A stretch of DNA of 64,000 nucleotides from Helicoverpa zea (taxonomy: Eukaryota; Arthropoda; Insecta; Lepidoptera; Noctuidae), in the NCBI RefSeq assembly GCF_022581195.2, contig NC_061468.1, positions 12,170,001 to 12,234,000 on the forward strand, written 5' to 3'. Positions within the stretch are counted from its first letter, which is position 1, and every line of letters starts with the position of its first letter. The notes beneath the pieces are model-generated. The model worked only from the letters and a program-made list of their open reading frames with translations. It was not told where the DNA came from and did no database searches. Positions 21,120-31,530 of the stretch are shown in pieces. The position numbers and the translations under genes are program-made.

Positions 21120-22693
21120 ATGGCGGCCGTGGTGCTGCTGGCCGCGCTAGCGAGCGCCGCGCCGCCCGCCGCGACGCCCGCGCTGGACGTGGACGAGCCG
21201 GCGTGGCGCGAGCTGTGGTTCGGCTCGCTGGAGGCGCTGCACCGCGAGCCCTCCATCAACAACTCGCAGGAGGAGGTGGTGGCGCAGCTGGGCGCCGTGG
21301 CCTTCCTGCACTGCCCCGTGCGCCACCTGGGCGAGCGCGGCGTGTCCTGGGTGCGCCGCCGCGACTGGCACATCCTCAGCTCCGGCATGCTCATGTACAC
21401 CAACGACGAGCGCTTCCAGGTCATCATCAACATCTCAGCCATAGGACGTCCACAGATACCCGGATAATACTATAATCAATTCAATTCAATTTCAATTCAA
21501 ATTCTTCATTTCAGACTATTTTGTCCATATTTTGTTAGTAATACATAATACTTAAGATCTAGGTTAGTAAACTTATTTTAACTTATGCAATGAGATCCAA
21601 GGCCTCCATATGGGACATACAAGCTATTAGCCTCAGGTAGCTGTTGGAACTGTCCCGCACCCTACGCATCAACGATGCTACTCTTTTTCTGATGATACGA
21701 TACTGAAAAAAAGTAAAGAGGAAACATTTTTTCTGTTTGTGAACCGATTTAAAAAAATCTTTCACTGTTGGAAATCTACACTCTTCCCGAGTAACGTATG
21801 TCATGTGTATAATATATGTATATCGGAAAAAGGCCTTAGTTGGGAAGCTACTTGAATTCAAGTGTATTTGATTGTGTACTGTGGCGGCAGGTGCTGCACA
21901 GCGAGGGCTCGGACGACTGGGTGCTGCAGATCAAGTACGTGCAGAAGCGCGACAACGGCACCTACGAGTGCCAGGTACTCTCCCCTGAGCGCTTCCGGCT
22001 CTGCTTTTGTGCTTTCGAAATGCTACATATATTAAGCCTATTTGAAATATATGGCTTGATCCATGATTTTGATGTTGTGTGACACTGGGCAGGTGTCGAC
22101 GGGCGGCGGCACGCTGTCGCGGCTGGTGCACCTGCACATCGCCGTGCCCGAGGCCTTCATCCTGGGCGCCGACGAGCACCACGTGGACGCCGGCTCCACC
22201 ATCAGTCTGGTGTGCATCATTGAGAAGGTAGGCCGCCCCCCCCGCCCCCGCGCCCCGCTCGCGCTGGTCGCGTCTGACGTGGCGCGCTGTCTGTGCAGAG
22301 CCCGGTGCCGCCGCAGTACGTGTTCTGGTACCACAACGCGCGCATGATCAACTACGACGCGGCGCGCGGCGTCACCGTGCAGACGGAGCCGGGGCCCAAG
22401 ACGCAGTCCACGCTGGCCATCCGCGCGGCCGCTCCGCGCCACTCCGGCAACTACACGTGCTGCGCCGCCAACACCGAGCCCGCGCACATCTTCGTCTACG
22501 TGTCGGAAGGCAGTGAGTACAAGCGGGCGCAGCGCGGCGCACTGAGCCCCGCTGTCGGCTGACCGAGCCGCGTGTTGCAGGCGACAAGATGGCGGCCACG
22601 CTGAGCCGCAACACGAGCGGCGCGCCCCGCCCCGCCCTCGCTGCCGCCCTCGCCGCCGCCTGGCTGCTGCTGGCGCTGGCCACCGCCACGTGA
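21120..22693 (+). CDS. dpr: Dpr-family two-Ig-domain cell-surface protein, 5 coding exons
   Basis: Neuronal cell-surface recognition protein; family members bind DIP partners in synaptic wiring. Exons: 21120-21419, 21891-21974, 22093-22227, 22299-22512, 22581-22693, all with GT-AG introns; 846 nt, 281 aa. Residues 1-21 look like a signal peptide. Ig1 has Cys65, Trp77 and Cys127 in DNGTYECQ, with the family-like stretch VSWVRRRDWHIL; Ig2 has Cys169, Trp183 and Cys227 in NYTC. N-glycosylation sequons lie at 47, 122, 224 and 255. The C-terminus ends in an Ala/Leu-rich hydrophobic stretch, suggesting a GPI-anchor signal. The start follows an acceptor at 21070, so a non-coding exon lies upstream. 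Codons are extremely GC-rich. Which dpr paralogue this is was not resolved. Confidence 0.88.
21420..21475 (+). repeat. SINE-like fragment abutting the exon 1 splice donor
   Basis: Directly after exon 1 (CAG at 21417-21419) comes GTCATCATCAACATCTCAGC and then CATAGGACGTCCAC, which I recognise as the edge of a common lepidopteran repeat. The donor GTCATC is poor, and the GT seems to belong to the repeat edge. Confidence 0.5.
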
Positions 22694-23706
22694 CTCCTGC
22701 CCTCACGCCTACACTTATTACTATTCAAACAAACGCTGTACATATAATATGACTCGTATTTTCTACACGACCCATACTATGGGCCTATATTATAATTGAT
22801 TATACCTAATAATGATTACTACTTCACGTTCGTACGACTATGCGAGATACTCGATCCTATAGTAACGATATTGTGGACTTTAATTTGTTAAATTGATTGC
22901 AATGAGTATTGCGAGTGGTGACAGGAACACAACAGTGGGTGCGTGCGAGCTGTGCGACCAGTGCGGTAGTAATGTTATTGTAGATAATAAAGATTGCAGC
23001 GCCGTACGTTATTATGAAAACAGTCCGTTACTCAAGACATGCGGCCGGGTTCATAAGGTAACATGTATAGATAACCCGCCGGCGCCAGCGTGCCCGGATA
23101 CCGGCCAGTAGGTACTCAACTAACTGCAAGTGTACATAACTTTGGTTACTCACCTTGATAATGTAGTTTAGAGATGACTCATGAATTTCCGCGTGAATGG
23201 TACAGATCCAAGTCAGTAGCGTAGCATCGACCGAGCGGCGCCGCGGGGCTCGGCGGCACCGAGCGCGTGCGGCGCCGCGACGGCCGCCGTCCGCTGTACA
23301 TATTGCTGCTAGTCGAGTCCGCGAGGCCTCTTCTGTACATACTTGTTTACGTGATTTCACCAATTACTACTTTGTCTATAGTAATTAAATTACATATGTA
23401 GGTAGAATTCCAAATTGCGTGGCGCCGTCTCGCCCGCTCGTCGTCTTTCAGAAGAGGAGGCTGCGAGTGTCACTACGTCAGCGGTTCACTGTCTCCAAAC
23501 TAAATGTTCATGTTATCTAGCTGACGGGTGCGTTCATTATTATAAACTAATTTTCTAGTTTTACATGCATTAGTTGAATGCGGTGTAAGTCTCAGATTTT
23601 ATTTTAGTTCAATTATAAATACTTACCGACTGCGAGGCGGCAAAACATTGTAAAAAAATAACATCTTACAATCTGTTCTCATGACTTCCATTATTCATAA
23701 AATAAA
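22694..23706 (+). promoter_or_regulatory. Putative 3' UTR with five Pumilio-type sites
   Basis: UGUANAUA matches lie at 22737-22744, 22979-22986, 23131-23138, 23295-23302 and 23334-23341 (four are TGTACATA, one TGTAGATA). Possible poly(A) signals AATAAA lie at 22986-22991 and 23701-23706; the second would include all sites. Pumilio proteins bind this motif and usually repress mRNAs, often in neurons. The extent of the UTR is inferred. Confidence 0.5.
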
Positions 23707-23865
23707 CTATATAATTAACTAATTTGTCTAATGCCTGAGTTTCAATTAAATAGCTAGTGATACCCTCCTTATCCTCGTGCCCACCCAGCATGGCGACAAC
23801 TGGAGGTTGTAAGGATATATACAACGTTATAATATTCACTATAACTACCTATAATCCAGTCATCC

Positions 23866-24237
23866 TCATCCTCCGAGCCCTTTCCCAATTATGTTGGGGT
23901 CGGCTTAAAGTCTAACCAGATGTAGCTTTACAAGGAGCGACTGCCCTATCTGGCCCCCTGAACCCAGTTACCCAGGCAACCCAATACCCCTTGCTTAAAC
24001 TGGTGTCAGACTTACTGTCTTCTGACTACCCGTTACGACTGTAAAGGATGTTCAATGACAGCCGGGACCTACAGTTTAACGTGCCATCCAAAACACAGTC
24101 ATTGGTGTCTAAGATATACTTAGAAAGTACATACAAACTTAGAGAAGTTGCATTGATACTTGCCTGACCTGGAATCGAACCCGCGCCCTCATACTCGAGA
24201 GGTTGGTTCTATGCCCAGTAGGCCACCACGACTTCTA
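23866..24237 (-). repeat. tRNA-derived SINE
   Basis: Read on - from 24237, it opens with a tRNA-like head: an A-box-like GTGGCCTACTGG and a B box GGTTCGATTCC. The body contains CCAATGACTGTG and CACGTTAAACTGTAGGTCCC and ends near CCAACATAATTGGG. Related copies are at 20690-20930 and 14755-14830. RNA polymerase III would be the expected transcriber. It is not a functional tRNA gene. Confidence 0.8.
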
Positions 24238-24737
24238 AGATCTTATAAGGTAGTATCCTTATATCCTTATACAGGGTGTGTCGTTCACAATCACATAAAA
24301 TCCTATCTCATATACTTTATGGATTGTAGAAAAAAAACCTAATCCATTCAGAGTTGTAACTACAGGAGTCATTTTTCAATTTTATAATTTAGAACATCAT
24401 GTGTAAAGCACTTGACACTTGCTCGTGGCAGGACCTAATGAGCGCATCCGGCCGTGCCCTCGCTGTGGCGGCATATTGGGCTGACAAAGCGTAGTCTCAC
24501 TATGTCATCGACACGAAAGAAGAGAGAGAATGTGTAAAGCGGAGATAAAAGAGTATCGAATGTTTTGATCAGTTGACAGCTGACAGTTTTCGAGGGGGCA
24601 TTTCAGTTGTTTGTAAGGACTGACTTTTATATGGTGTTCTAATTTTCGCACATATTTATTCTATTTAAAAAGTTTTTTATTTTAATATTTTCAGTGACAA
24701 GCATAGTTGTCACTATCCTCATGAGTGGAAGGTTCTC
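24238..24737. other. No gene recognised
   Basis: Mixed-composition DNA. I see no supported ORF, RNA or named repeat. Confidence 0.4.
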
Positions 24738-25262
24738 ATCAATACGAATAATATAAACCCAAACACAAGGTAGTTTACGTATTCAGTTGTCGAGTTCCCT
24801 CGACCTTCTCTGGTCTCCATTATCAGGTCAGCTCCAAACCTTCACTGATGCAAAGGTCTCGTCAATACGAATATTATAAGCCCAAACACGAGGCAGTTCA
24901 CACATTAAGTCGCCGAGTTCCCTCGACCTTCTCTGGTCTCCGTCATCAGGTCAGCTTCAAACCTTCACCATTGCAAACACTATGCAATGGTGAAGGTTTG
25001 AAGACATACGCCTTAGTGTTAAGTTTTTACCCTACGTTTGCCTACAATTTTCGAAAGTTGCCCCCAATTTCTCAGGGTTTCCATCATCAGATCCAGATCT
25101 GTTGATTACGGGACCACCTGGGAGGTAAACCCTATCGAACAAAACAAAATTTTGCAAATCGGTCCAGGCGTCTTCGAGTATTCGGTGAACATACATAAAA
25201 AATAATAAAAAAAGATCCCGACGAATTGAGAACCTCCTCCTTTTCGGGAAGTCGGTTAAAAA
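24738..25262 (+). repeat. Dispersed LINE-tail-like repeat with tandem duplication and hairpin
   Basis: A ~118 bp block (TCAATACGAATA...CAGGTCAGCTYCAAACC) occurs twice in tandem. It is followed by a perfect 21 bp stem at 24955-24975 / 24983-25003 with a 7 nt loop. The end, GGACCACCTGGGAGGTAAAC through GGGAAGTCGGTTAAAAA, is a repeat terminus I recognise in Lepidoptera and see again at 15725-15782. Confidence 0.65.
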
Positions 25263-25423
25263 TATGCACCGAAAGTCGCGGTGACACTTCCTGGTGCGAA
25301 TATGAGTATTTTGTTAGAACAAACATTGTTTGAACAGGCAACTGTAAGCGTTTTCGAGAAGATATTTCATCAAAAGTAGGATAATGACAACATGACCTTG
25401 AGGCAAAGTTAACCTGCCCTGTG

Positions 25424-25488
25424 CACACCGGGTGGGCGGGCGGGGCATTTTTTGACGTTTCGTAAAAGATATCGTAACGTGAGTGGTG
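25424..25488. repeat. Left half of a repeat split by the gypsy element
   Basis: GGGTGGGCGGGCGGGGC, ATTTTTTGACGTTTCGTAA and AACGTGAGTGG match 43556-43615. The rest continues after the LTR element at 31438. Confidence 0.75.
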
Positions 25489-25842
25489 TGTTATGTTCGT
25501 GGGTCTTGGACAAGTAAACACAACTGATGCACTCGTAAGTCTTGCACAATAAAACACCAAGATGGAGATCAATACACAATATTTAATGCGCAGAGTAACG
25601 CCCTAATCAACAGTTGAATAAAGTATATCGAATTTTATAATCTTCTACCCTCTTTATACATTTCACCATCGAGAGTCAATTATTGATTAATTACATTTTA
25701 GGATTCAAAATAATTACAGTTTACTAATAACAGTGCTAATTATTGGATGTAGGAATAATCAGAATGTAATTATGTATTTATAAGGTAAGTATCCATAATA
25801 ATACGTCACATCCCTTGCGAGGCTATTGAGAGGTTGGTAACA
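25489..25842 (-). repeat. Gypsy 3' LTR
   Basis: 354 bp, the same as the other LTR on inspection. On the element strand it starts TGTTACCAACC and ends CATAACA. Confidence 0.92.
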
Positions 25843-26088
25843 TTCGGCCATCCTGTGTTGGTCGTGTCCCACGGCTCACATTCTGCTGCGCTTCAGTGCT
25901 GAACCCGGAGTCCTGAAACGGAAAAAGAGTGAGCAGTAACTTGCGCTATGACAATAATTTTAATGACTTGATAAAGTGTTTTATCTCTGTCAGCGGGTAT
26001 TTGCACACAGTTATTTAACTCAGTTATTTTTTCTATTCGGGTCAGATTTTGAACACCTAAGAAAGCCTTAATTATTTAGACTTGATCA

Positions 26089-26460
26089 CACAGCCGTCTA
26101 TAAATGGACTTCATGACTTGATCTCTTAGCTGTCTTTATGGAAAATGCAATCACACAGACTTGATCACATAGCCGTCTTTATAAACTGGTTCACATAGCT
26201 GTCTATATTTAAAGACTTAAGCATACAGCTGTCCTACTTGCAAAGACTTGATCACACAGCTGTCCTTATTTACATAGACTTGATCACACAGCCGTCCTTT
26301 TTTTTTACATAGACTTGATCACACAGCCGTCCTTTTTTACATAGACTTGATCACACAGCCGTCCCTTTTAAAATAGAAAATAACACATAGTTGTCTTTAT
26401 TAGTATAGATTTGATCACATAGTAGTCTTTACTGATATTCGTCACATAGTTACGAAAGTT
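26089..26460 (-). repeat. Tandem ~35 bp repeats in the gypsy 3' untranslated region
   Basis: About ten degenerate units with the core ACTTGATCACACAGCYGTC (plus strand) lie between the pol stop and the 3' LTR; the central four are the most regular. Each core contains the palindrome TGATCA. Confidence 0.8.
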
Positions 26461-26684
26461 ATGTTAGTATTATGTGTATGGGTAGGATAAAGAAAAATAC
26501 AAAGTTACCAACTAAATACAAGGTTGTAATGCTGGAAAGCTTTAACTTACATACCAAAGTGTCATTGTACCTACTCTATTAACTGTAACTAAGTAAACAA
26601 TTAAGAGTCACACATCTGTAACGTTCACATAATTTACCTAACATATTTGTGAATTCGAATATTATTAAAATTTAATTATGTAAA

Positions 26685-29600
26685 TCAACTTTCTAGAAGA
26701 TCGATCAAATCGTCCCTATCTACATCTTGGTCACTGCCTGAACTATCATCCTCTGACATAGTTGGTTTGTATGGCCGCAGAGTCTCTCCACGTACTATGG
26801 CATTGAACCTTTTGTAACCTTTCATGCCCTTTATGGTTGTGATTGTGTATCGGTCAAGAGAGCGATCCGCTTTACATATTCTATACGGACCTGTGTATAA
26901 CCCATTTAACTTTTTAGTAACTCCAGTAACCGCATCTCTAGCTACACCACCTTTCCATAGAACTAACTGACCTACTGTATATTTAACACACTTTTTGTGT
27001 CTTTTATCAAATTGTTTTTTCATGGTTGTCATATTCCTATCGATTCGAAGCTTAGCGGTTTCCCTATTAGCATTTAGTTGACTTAGTTGAGCCTCAGAGT
27101 GAGTGGGCGCATCCGAAGGAAAGGATGGAAACCTAGAATTTTTATGACCAAACATAAGATTAAATGGTGAGAACCCCGTAGTTGCGTTAGGCGTGTTATT
27201 GATTCCCCAGACTATATCATCTAACTTATTGTCCCACGTGCATTCGCTATCCGACATAGTGTTAAGACCATTTAATAAAGTGCGATTAACCCGTTCAACT
27301 TGGCCATTGGAGCGAGGGCTGGCTATTGCATTTAAAATATGTTTAAATTGATTTTCCTCGGAAAATTGCTTAAAATATCTACTTGTGAAAGCTTTTCCTC
27401 TATCAGTTATTATTCTAATCGGATAACCAAACTGCATGATAATATCTTTCAGCAAGCGAATTGTCTCTACCGAACTACAATTTTTGGCAGGTCGAGCAAA
27501 CACGAATTTGGTAAAAGCGTCAATAACTACTAAAATATAGGTGTTACCTTTTCGAGTTTTAGCAAAAGGACCTAAATGATCTGCGTGCAACGTATGCATA
27601 GGTACTGCAGGCTTATTAATTGGATGTAATTCACCCTCTAACCTGCCATAGTTGCCTTTGTTAAACGCACATTGTAAACAAGAATTAACATATTTTCTTA
27701 TAAATCGAGTCATCCCTTCGAACCAAAATTGAGCTTTAATAGAACTTTCACATTTTTCAAAACCGGGATGTCCTATTTGATCATGAAGTTTTTGTAGCAG
27801 ACCATATTTAGCTAATTTTGGTATGACAAAACGTTCACCAGCTACAGTTTTTCTAAAAAGTATATTATCTTTAACAATGTAATTTGTAGATAAGTTTAAA
27901 TCGGAGTTATCGCGAAGTCTTGTTATAATGCTTTGTATATTGTCATCTTGTAACTGTAAAGTTATTAACCAATCGGAATTGTCAATCATAAGTATAGTAC
28001 TAGTCACGGGGTTTCTACTTAGCGCATCTACATGCTTCATGCGTTCGCCAGGCCTATACTCAATCTCGATATCAAATTCTTGAATGGTGAGCCACCAACG
28101 AGCTATCCGCGGAATTAAGTCGCGTTTTACAAGGGTGGTTCTCAAGGCTGAACAATCAGTAATAACCTTAACTTTGATGCCTGTAAAGTAAATTCTGAAA
28201 CGTTTTAGGGACTCAACAACAGCAAGTGTTTCAAGCTCGTAACTATGGTAATGTTTTTCTTCGTTAGTGGTTACCCTACTGAAATATGCGATTGGCTTCA
28301 AACTACCGTCTGTTTGATATTGCATAAGAATACCACCTAAACCGATTTTGCTGGCATCTGTGTGCAATTCGGTTTTTGCATCGGCGTTATAAATAGCTAA
28401 AACTGGTTTTTCAATTAGCCGCTGTTTAAGGGTTTTGAATGCGTTTTCTTGGTCAGGGCCCCAATGCCATTTTACATCTTTTTTAGTAAGCAAGGTAAGT
28501 GGGCGAGCAATCTGAGCAAAATTTTGAACGAATTTCCTGAAATACGATGTTAATCCGATAAATTGTCTAATTTCGTGTACGTTACGTGGTCTATTATATT
28601 CAGCGACACATTTAATTTTAGCTTGGCCCGGCTGTATTGTTCCAGCTGAGATTTCATGGCCTAAGTACGTTGCAGTACGCTTTAAAAAAGAACATTTACT
28701 CAGATTTAATTTCAAGTTTGCCTGTGTAAGAAGTTCTAACACCTTTTCTAGTAACACTAAACCTTCCTGTACAGTCGTTGTAGGTAACATTACGTCATCT
28801 AGATACAGAGCTATGTTTTGATCGACTCTACCTAGTGTCATCTGTATTAATCGTGAAAAAACAGCTGGGGCGTTAGCCAACCCAAAAGGCATTTTCAAAA
28901 ACTCATATTGACCAAATGGAGTTACAAATGCAGTCTTTGGTATTGAGTCTTCATGGATACCGACTTGATAATAGCCTTGAGCGAGGTCTAATGTTGTAAA
29001 AAAGAATTTACCTGATAGCTTATTAACCTGATCTTCAATGTGTGGCAAAGGATATCGATCTTTAATAGTATTAGCATTCAAAGCCCTATAATCAACGCAG
29101 AGCCGATAATCCCCACCCTTCTTCTTAACCAAGACCACAGGGCTAGCATAATCAGACATGGATTCCCTAATAATACCTGCCTCTAACAGATCTTTGATTT
29201 TTCCGTTTACTATTTCGTTTTCTTTGTGTGATAATCTATACGGTTTACAACAAACAGGCTGGTTATTGATTGTGCGTATGTGCATTTTTATAAGATCTGT
29301 ACAACCTAAATCTTTAGTACATCTAGCAAACGAGTGAACATATTTATTTAAAAGTGTTAATAACTGATTGTTTTCCGAATCACTAAGTTGGCCTTTCTCA
29401 ATATCATTTAAGTTAATGCGTATATTCTCCTTTTCTGAATTATCTATTGTTAATATTTGGGATTTGTTACCACACACAGGCATTGACACAAGTTCCGCCC
29501 TAGCTATCAACCTATGAGCCTCCCATATTATCTCCGTACAGCCTAAGTTAACAACTTTCAAATGGCAGTGATATTGATTAATAAGAACCGATGGAATTAA

Positions 29601-31058
29601 ATAGGTCATGTTTCCTAGCTGCATCCATACTGTATTTGTTAAAAATGTGTGCTCTTTTACAATAGAATTATTACAGTCAACATAGACCTCTACATATGCT
29701 TGACTTAGCTTAAAAATTGTAACTTTGTTTTTTAAATAAACTGGAAACTTTTGAATAAAATCAGTTGCGTGTAAATTTAAGTCTGTAAAAATATTCTGAA
29801 CAATGTGACTTTGAACAAAACGTATAGAAGAATTTGAGGTTACTAAACTAACATTTTTACTATTAATCATTGTTTGTCCAATTAATAATTCAATATCGGA
29901 TGTTATATAATTTGTTATTTCGACAATTCCGTTCAATAGTAAATTATCAATAAGAATTTCTAAATAACACGAACCAAGTGAATTTACGTATGCTCCACCG
30001 AAACCTTTCATTATAACAGTGCTAGGCTCAACTGTAAGTTGTAACTTTTTAACTTGCGAGATACAGAGTAGATTTATCTTACTGCCAGTGTCTATATATG
30101 CTTTGAGCGGTTGTCCATTCACTAACACAATTCTTTTGTAGATATCAGCATAAATATCATAGGTGATGTGTAATATTTGACTAACCTTATGTTGTTGGAG
30201 TCGTGATGTCCCGGCACTCCCGGCGCCAAACCAGCAAGCCGCCGTAGTGTGGCCGCTGCGTCGACAGTTGTCACAGTGTTGCTGTTGCCTGCAGTCCCGT
30301 GCCTCATGGCCCGGCCGTCGGCACGTATAACATATCTTTGGCTGCAGCTGGCGCGTTGTCGTTGAACCTGGTGTACTATTGCTGGTTCCTCTTTTCCACA
30401 CAGACTTCCGGGTTGTATAGGTTTCCACTCTTTTGAAATTTTCCAGGGATGAAAGGTAGCCATAATATAGTTGTTCGGGTGTGTCGCAACTATAAGCTTT
30501 AGCGTTGGCTATCAATTCAGGGGGCAGTCCCCGAATTATACACGAAATAGCATCCTCACCGGTAATGTTGCATTTCTTTAGTAATGATAATTTTTCGTGA
30601 TAGTATTTCGTCATAGTCTCTTTATCGTCTTTAGTCCTTCCCAGCATGCGTTCCAATTTATCCACGTAGTCAGTAGATCGTGGGAAAGCGGTCCGTAACA
30701 TCTCCTTCCACTCGTCCCATGTCAGGTCATAGTCTTCGAGATCGTCATACCATTCTCGAGCGGAGCCACGTAGCCGAAGTTGCATTATGAATGTGCGATC
30801 AGTGTGGTCCCACCCGTACACGTCACCAAGCTGGTCTATTTTGTGAAGCCACGCAATCACGTTGCTGTTGCTGTCTTCCGGACGAAATTTGGGAATGACT
30901 TCGGCATCGCTGGGGGCCACGTGCCTTTTTTTGTTGCAAGATTTGCTCGGGCGACGGTCTTCTAAGAAAAAATTATCGGTATTTTCGTCTTCCGAGCTGC
31001 TTGACTTGCTGCGCTTTCGTTTACGTTGCCCTAAACCATCAATATATGGTCCAGACAT
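26685..31058 (-). CDS. Gypsy gag-pol polyprotein, 1457 aa
   Basis: Makes the particle protein and enzymes for cytoplasmic reverse transcription and nuclear integration. In order: gag; two zinc knuckles (CYTCRRPGHEARDC, CDNCRRSGHTTAAC); aspartic protease with DTGS near residue 320; RT with YLDD near 752; RNase H (TDAS near 900); zinc-binding HHCC (IGHPGF...CLQC); and an integrase core with Asp near 1161, Asp near 1219 and Glu near 1254. That is a D-D-35-E layout. All motifs are present and there is no stop or frameshift; gag and pol are fused in one frame. The start ATG lies ~25 nt inside the 5' LTR edge, giving a very short leader. Confidence 0.93.
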   Translation of the reverse strand: MSGPYIDGLGQRKRKRSKSSSSEDENTDNFFLEDRRPSKSCNKKRHVAPSDAEVIPKFRPEDSNSNVIAWLHKIDQLGDVYGWDHTDRTFIMQLRLRGSAREWYDDLEDYDLTWDEWKEMLRTAFPRSTDYVDKLERMLGRTKDDKETMTKYYHEKLSLLKKCNITGEDAISCIIRGLPPELIANAKAYSCDTPEQLYYGYLSSLENFKRVETYTTRKSVWKRGTSNSTPGSTTTRQLQPKICYTCRRPGHEARDCRQQQHCDNCRRSGHTTAACWFGAGSAGTSRLQQHKVSQILHITYDIYADIYKRIVLVNGQPLKAYIDTGSKINLLCISQVKKLQLTVEPSTVIMKGFGGAYVNSLGSCYLEILIDNLLLNGIVEITNYITSDIELLIGQTMINSKNVSLVTSNSSIRFVQSHIVQNIFTDLNLHATDFIQKFPVYLKNKVTIFKLSQAYVEVYVDCNNSIVKEHTFLTNTVWMQLGNMTYLIPSVLINQYHCHLKVVNLGCTEIIWEAHRLIARAELVSMPVCGNKSQILTIDNSEKENIRINLNDIEKGQLSDSENNQLLTLLNKYVHSFARCTKDLGCTDLIKMHIRTINNQPVCCKPYRLSHKENEIVNGKIKDLLEAGIIRESMSDYASPVVLVKKKGGDYRLCVDYRALNANTIKDRYPLPHIEDQVNKLSGKFFFTTLDLAQGYYQVGIHEDSIPKTAFVTPFGQYEFLKMPFGLANAPAVFSRLIQMTLGRVDQNIALYLDDVMLPTTTVQEGLVLLEKVLELLTQANLKLNLSKCSFLKRTATYLGHEISAGTIQPGQAKIKCVAEYNRPRNVHEIRQFIGLTSYFRKFVQNFAQIARPLTLLTKKDVKWHWGPDQENAFKTLKQRLIEKPVLAIYNADAKTELHTDASKIGLGGILMQYQTDGSLKPIAYFSRVTTNEEKHYHSYELETLAVVESLKRFRIYFTGIKVKVITDCSALRTTLVKRDLIPRIARWWLTIQEFDIEIEYRPGERMKHVDALSRNPVTSTILMIDNSDWLITLQLQDDNIQSIITRLRDNSDLNLSTNYIVKDNILFRKTVAGERFVIPKLAKYGLLQKLHDQIGHPGFEKCESSIKAQFWFEGMTRFIRKYVNSCLQCAFNKGNYGRLEGELHPINKPAVPMHTLHADHLGPFAKTRKGNTYILVVIDAFTKFVFARPAKNCSSVETIRLLKDIIMQFGYPIRIITDRGKAFTSRYFKQFSEENQFKHILNAIASPRSNGQVERVNRTLLNGLNTMSDSECTWDNKLDDIVWGINNTPNATTGFSPFNLMFGHKNSRFPSFPSDAPTHSEAQLSQLNANRETAKLRIDRNMTTMKKQFDKRHKKCVKYTVGQLVLWKGGVARDAVTGVTKKLNGLYTGPYRICKADRSLDRYTITTIKGMKGYKRFNAIVRGETLRPYKPTMSEDDSSGSDQDVDRDDLIDLLES

Positions 31059-31083
31059 TGTGAGCAGATCCCACTTCTGAAAC

Positions 31084-31437
31084 TGTTATGTTCGTGGGTC
31101 TTGGACAAGTAAACACAACTGATGCACTCGTAAGTCTTGCACAATAAAACACCAAGATGGAGATCAATACACAATATTTAATGCGCAGAGTAACGCCCTA
31201 ATCAACAGTTGAATAAAGTATATCGAATTTTATAATCTTCTACCCTCTTTATACATTTCACCATCGAGAGTCAATTATTGATTAATTACATTTTAGGATT
31301 CAAAATAATTACAGTTTACTAATAACAGTGCTAATTATTGGATGTAGGAATAATCAGAATGTAATTATGTATTTATAAGGTAAGTATCCATAATAATACG
31401 TCACATCCCTTGCGAGGCTATTGAGAGGTTGGTAACA
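31084..31437 (-). repeat. Gypsy 5' LTR
   Basis: 354 bp; should carry the promoter for the minus-strand transcript. Identical to 25489-25842 on inspection. Confidence 0.92.
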
Positions 31438-31530
31438 GGTGTCAAAAGAAGCGTCTCAGTGAGGGCTATCCAATGGTATGTGTTTGAGAGTAAGTATAGA
31501 ACAAAATTTCAAAGATTTGGTCGAAAAACT
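31438..31530. repeat. Right half of the repeat split by the gypsy element
   Basis: GAAGCGTCTCAGTGAGGGCT and ATCCAATGGTATGTGTTTGA continue the repeat interrupted at 25488. They match 43617-43670 next to the BEL element. Confidence 0.75.

Larger units (their letters stand above)
25489..31437 (-). mobile_element. Intact Ty3/gypsy LTR retrotransposon, ~5.95 kb
   Basis: LTRs at 25489-25842 and 31084-31437, 354 bp each and identical on reading, with TG...CA ends on the minus strand. The flanking direct repeat is GGTG (25485-25488 and 31438-31441). One uninterrupted gag-pol ORF lies between. Matching LTRs and an open ORF point to a young, possibly active copy. No env-like ORF is present. The likely primer-site region is at about 31066-31083; the tRNA is not assigned. 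Confidence 0.93.

Noticed and set aside
22893..23111. 72-codon cysteine-containing ORF downstream of the Dpr-family gene
   Set aside because: Lies in the putative 3' UTR among Pumilio-type sites; no splice signals or recognised family.
24165..24237. Functional tRNA gene
   Set aside because: Pol III boxes are present but no proper cloverleaf; it is the head of a SINE with related copies nearby.
26089..26460. CRISPR-like array
   Set aside because: Repeats are degenerate, spacers are too short and similar, and the locus is inside a eukaryotic LTR element.
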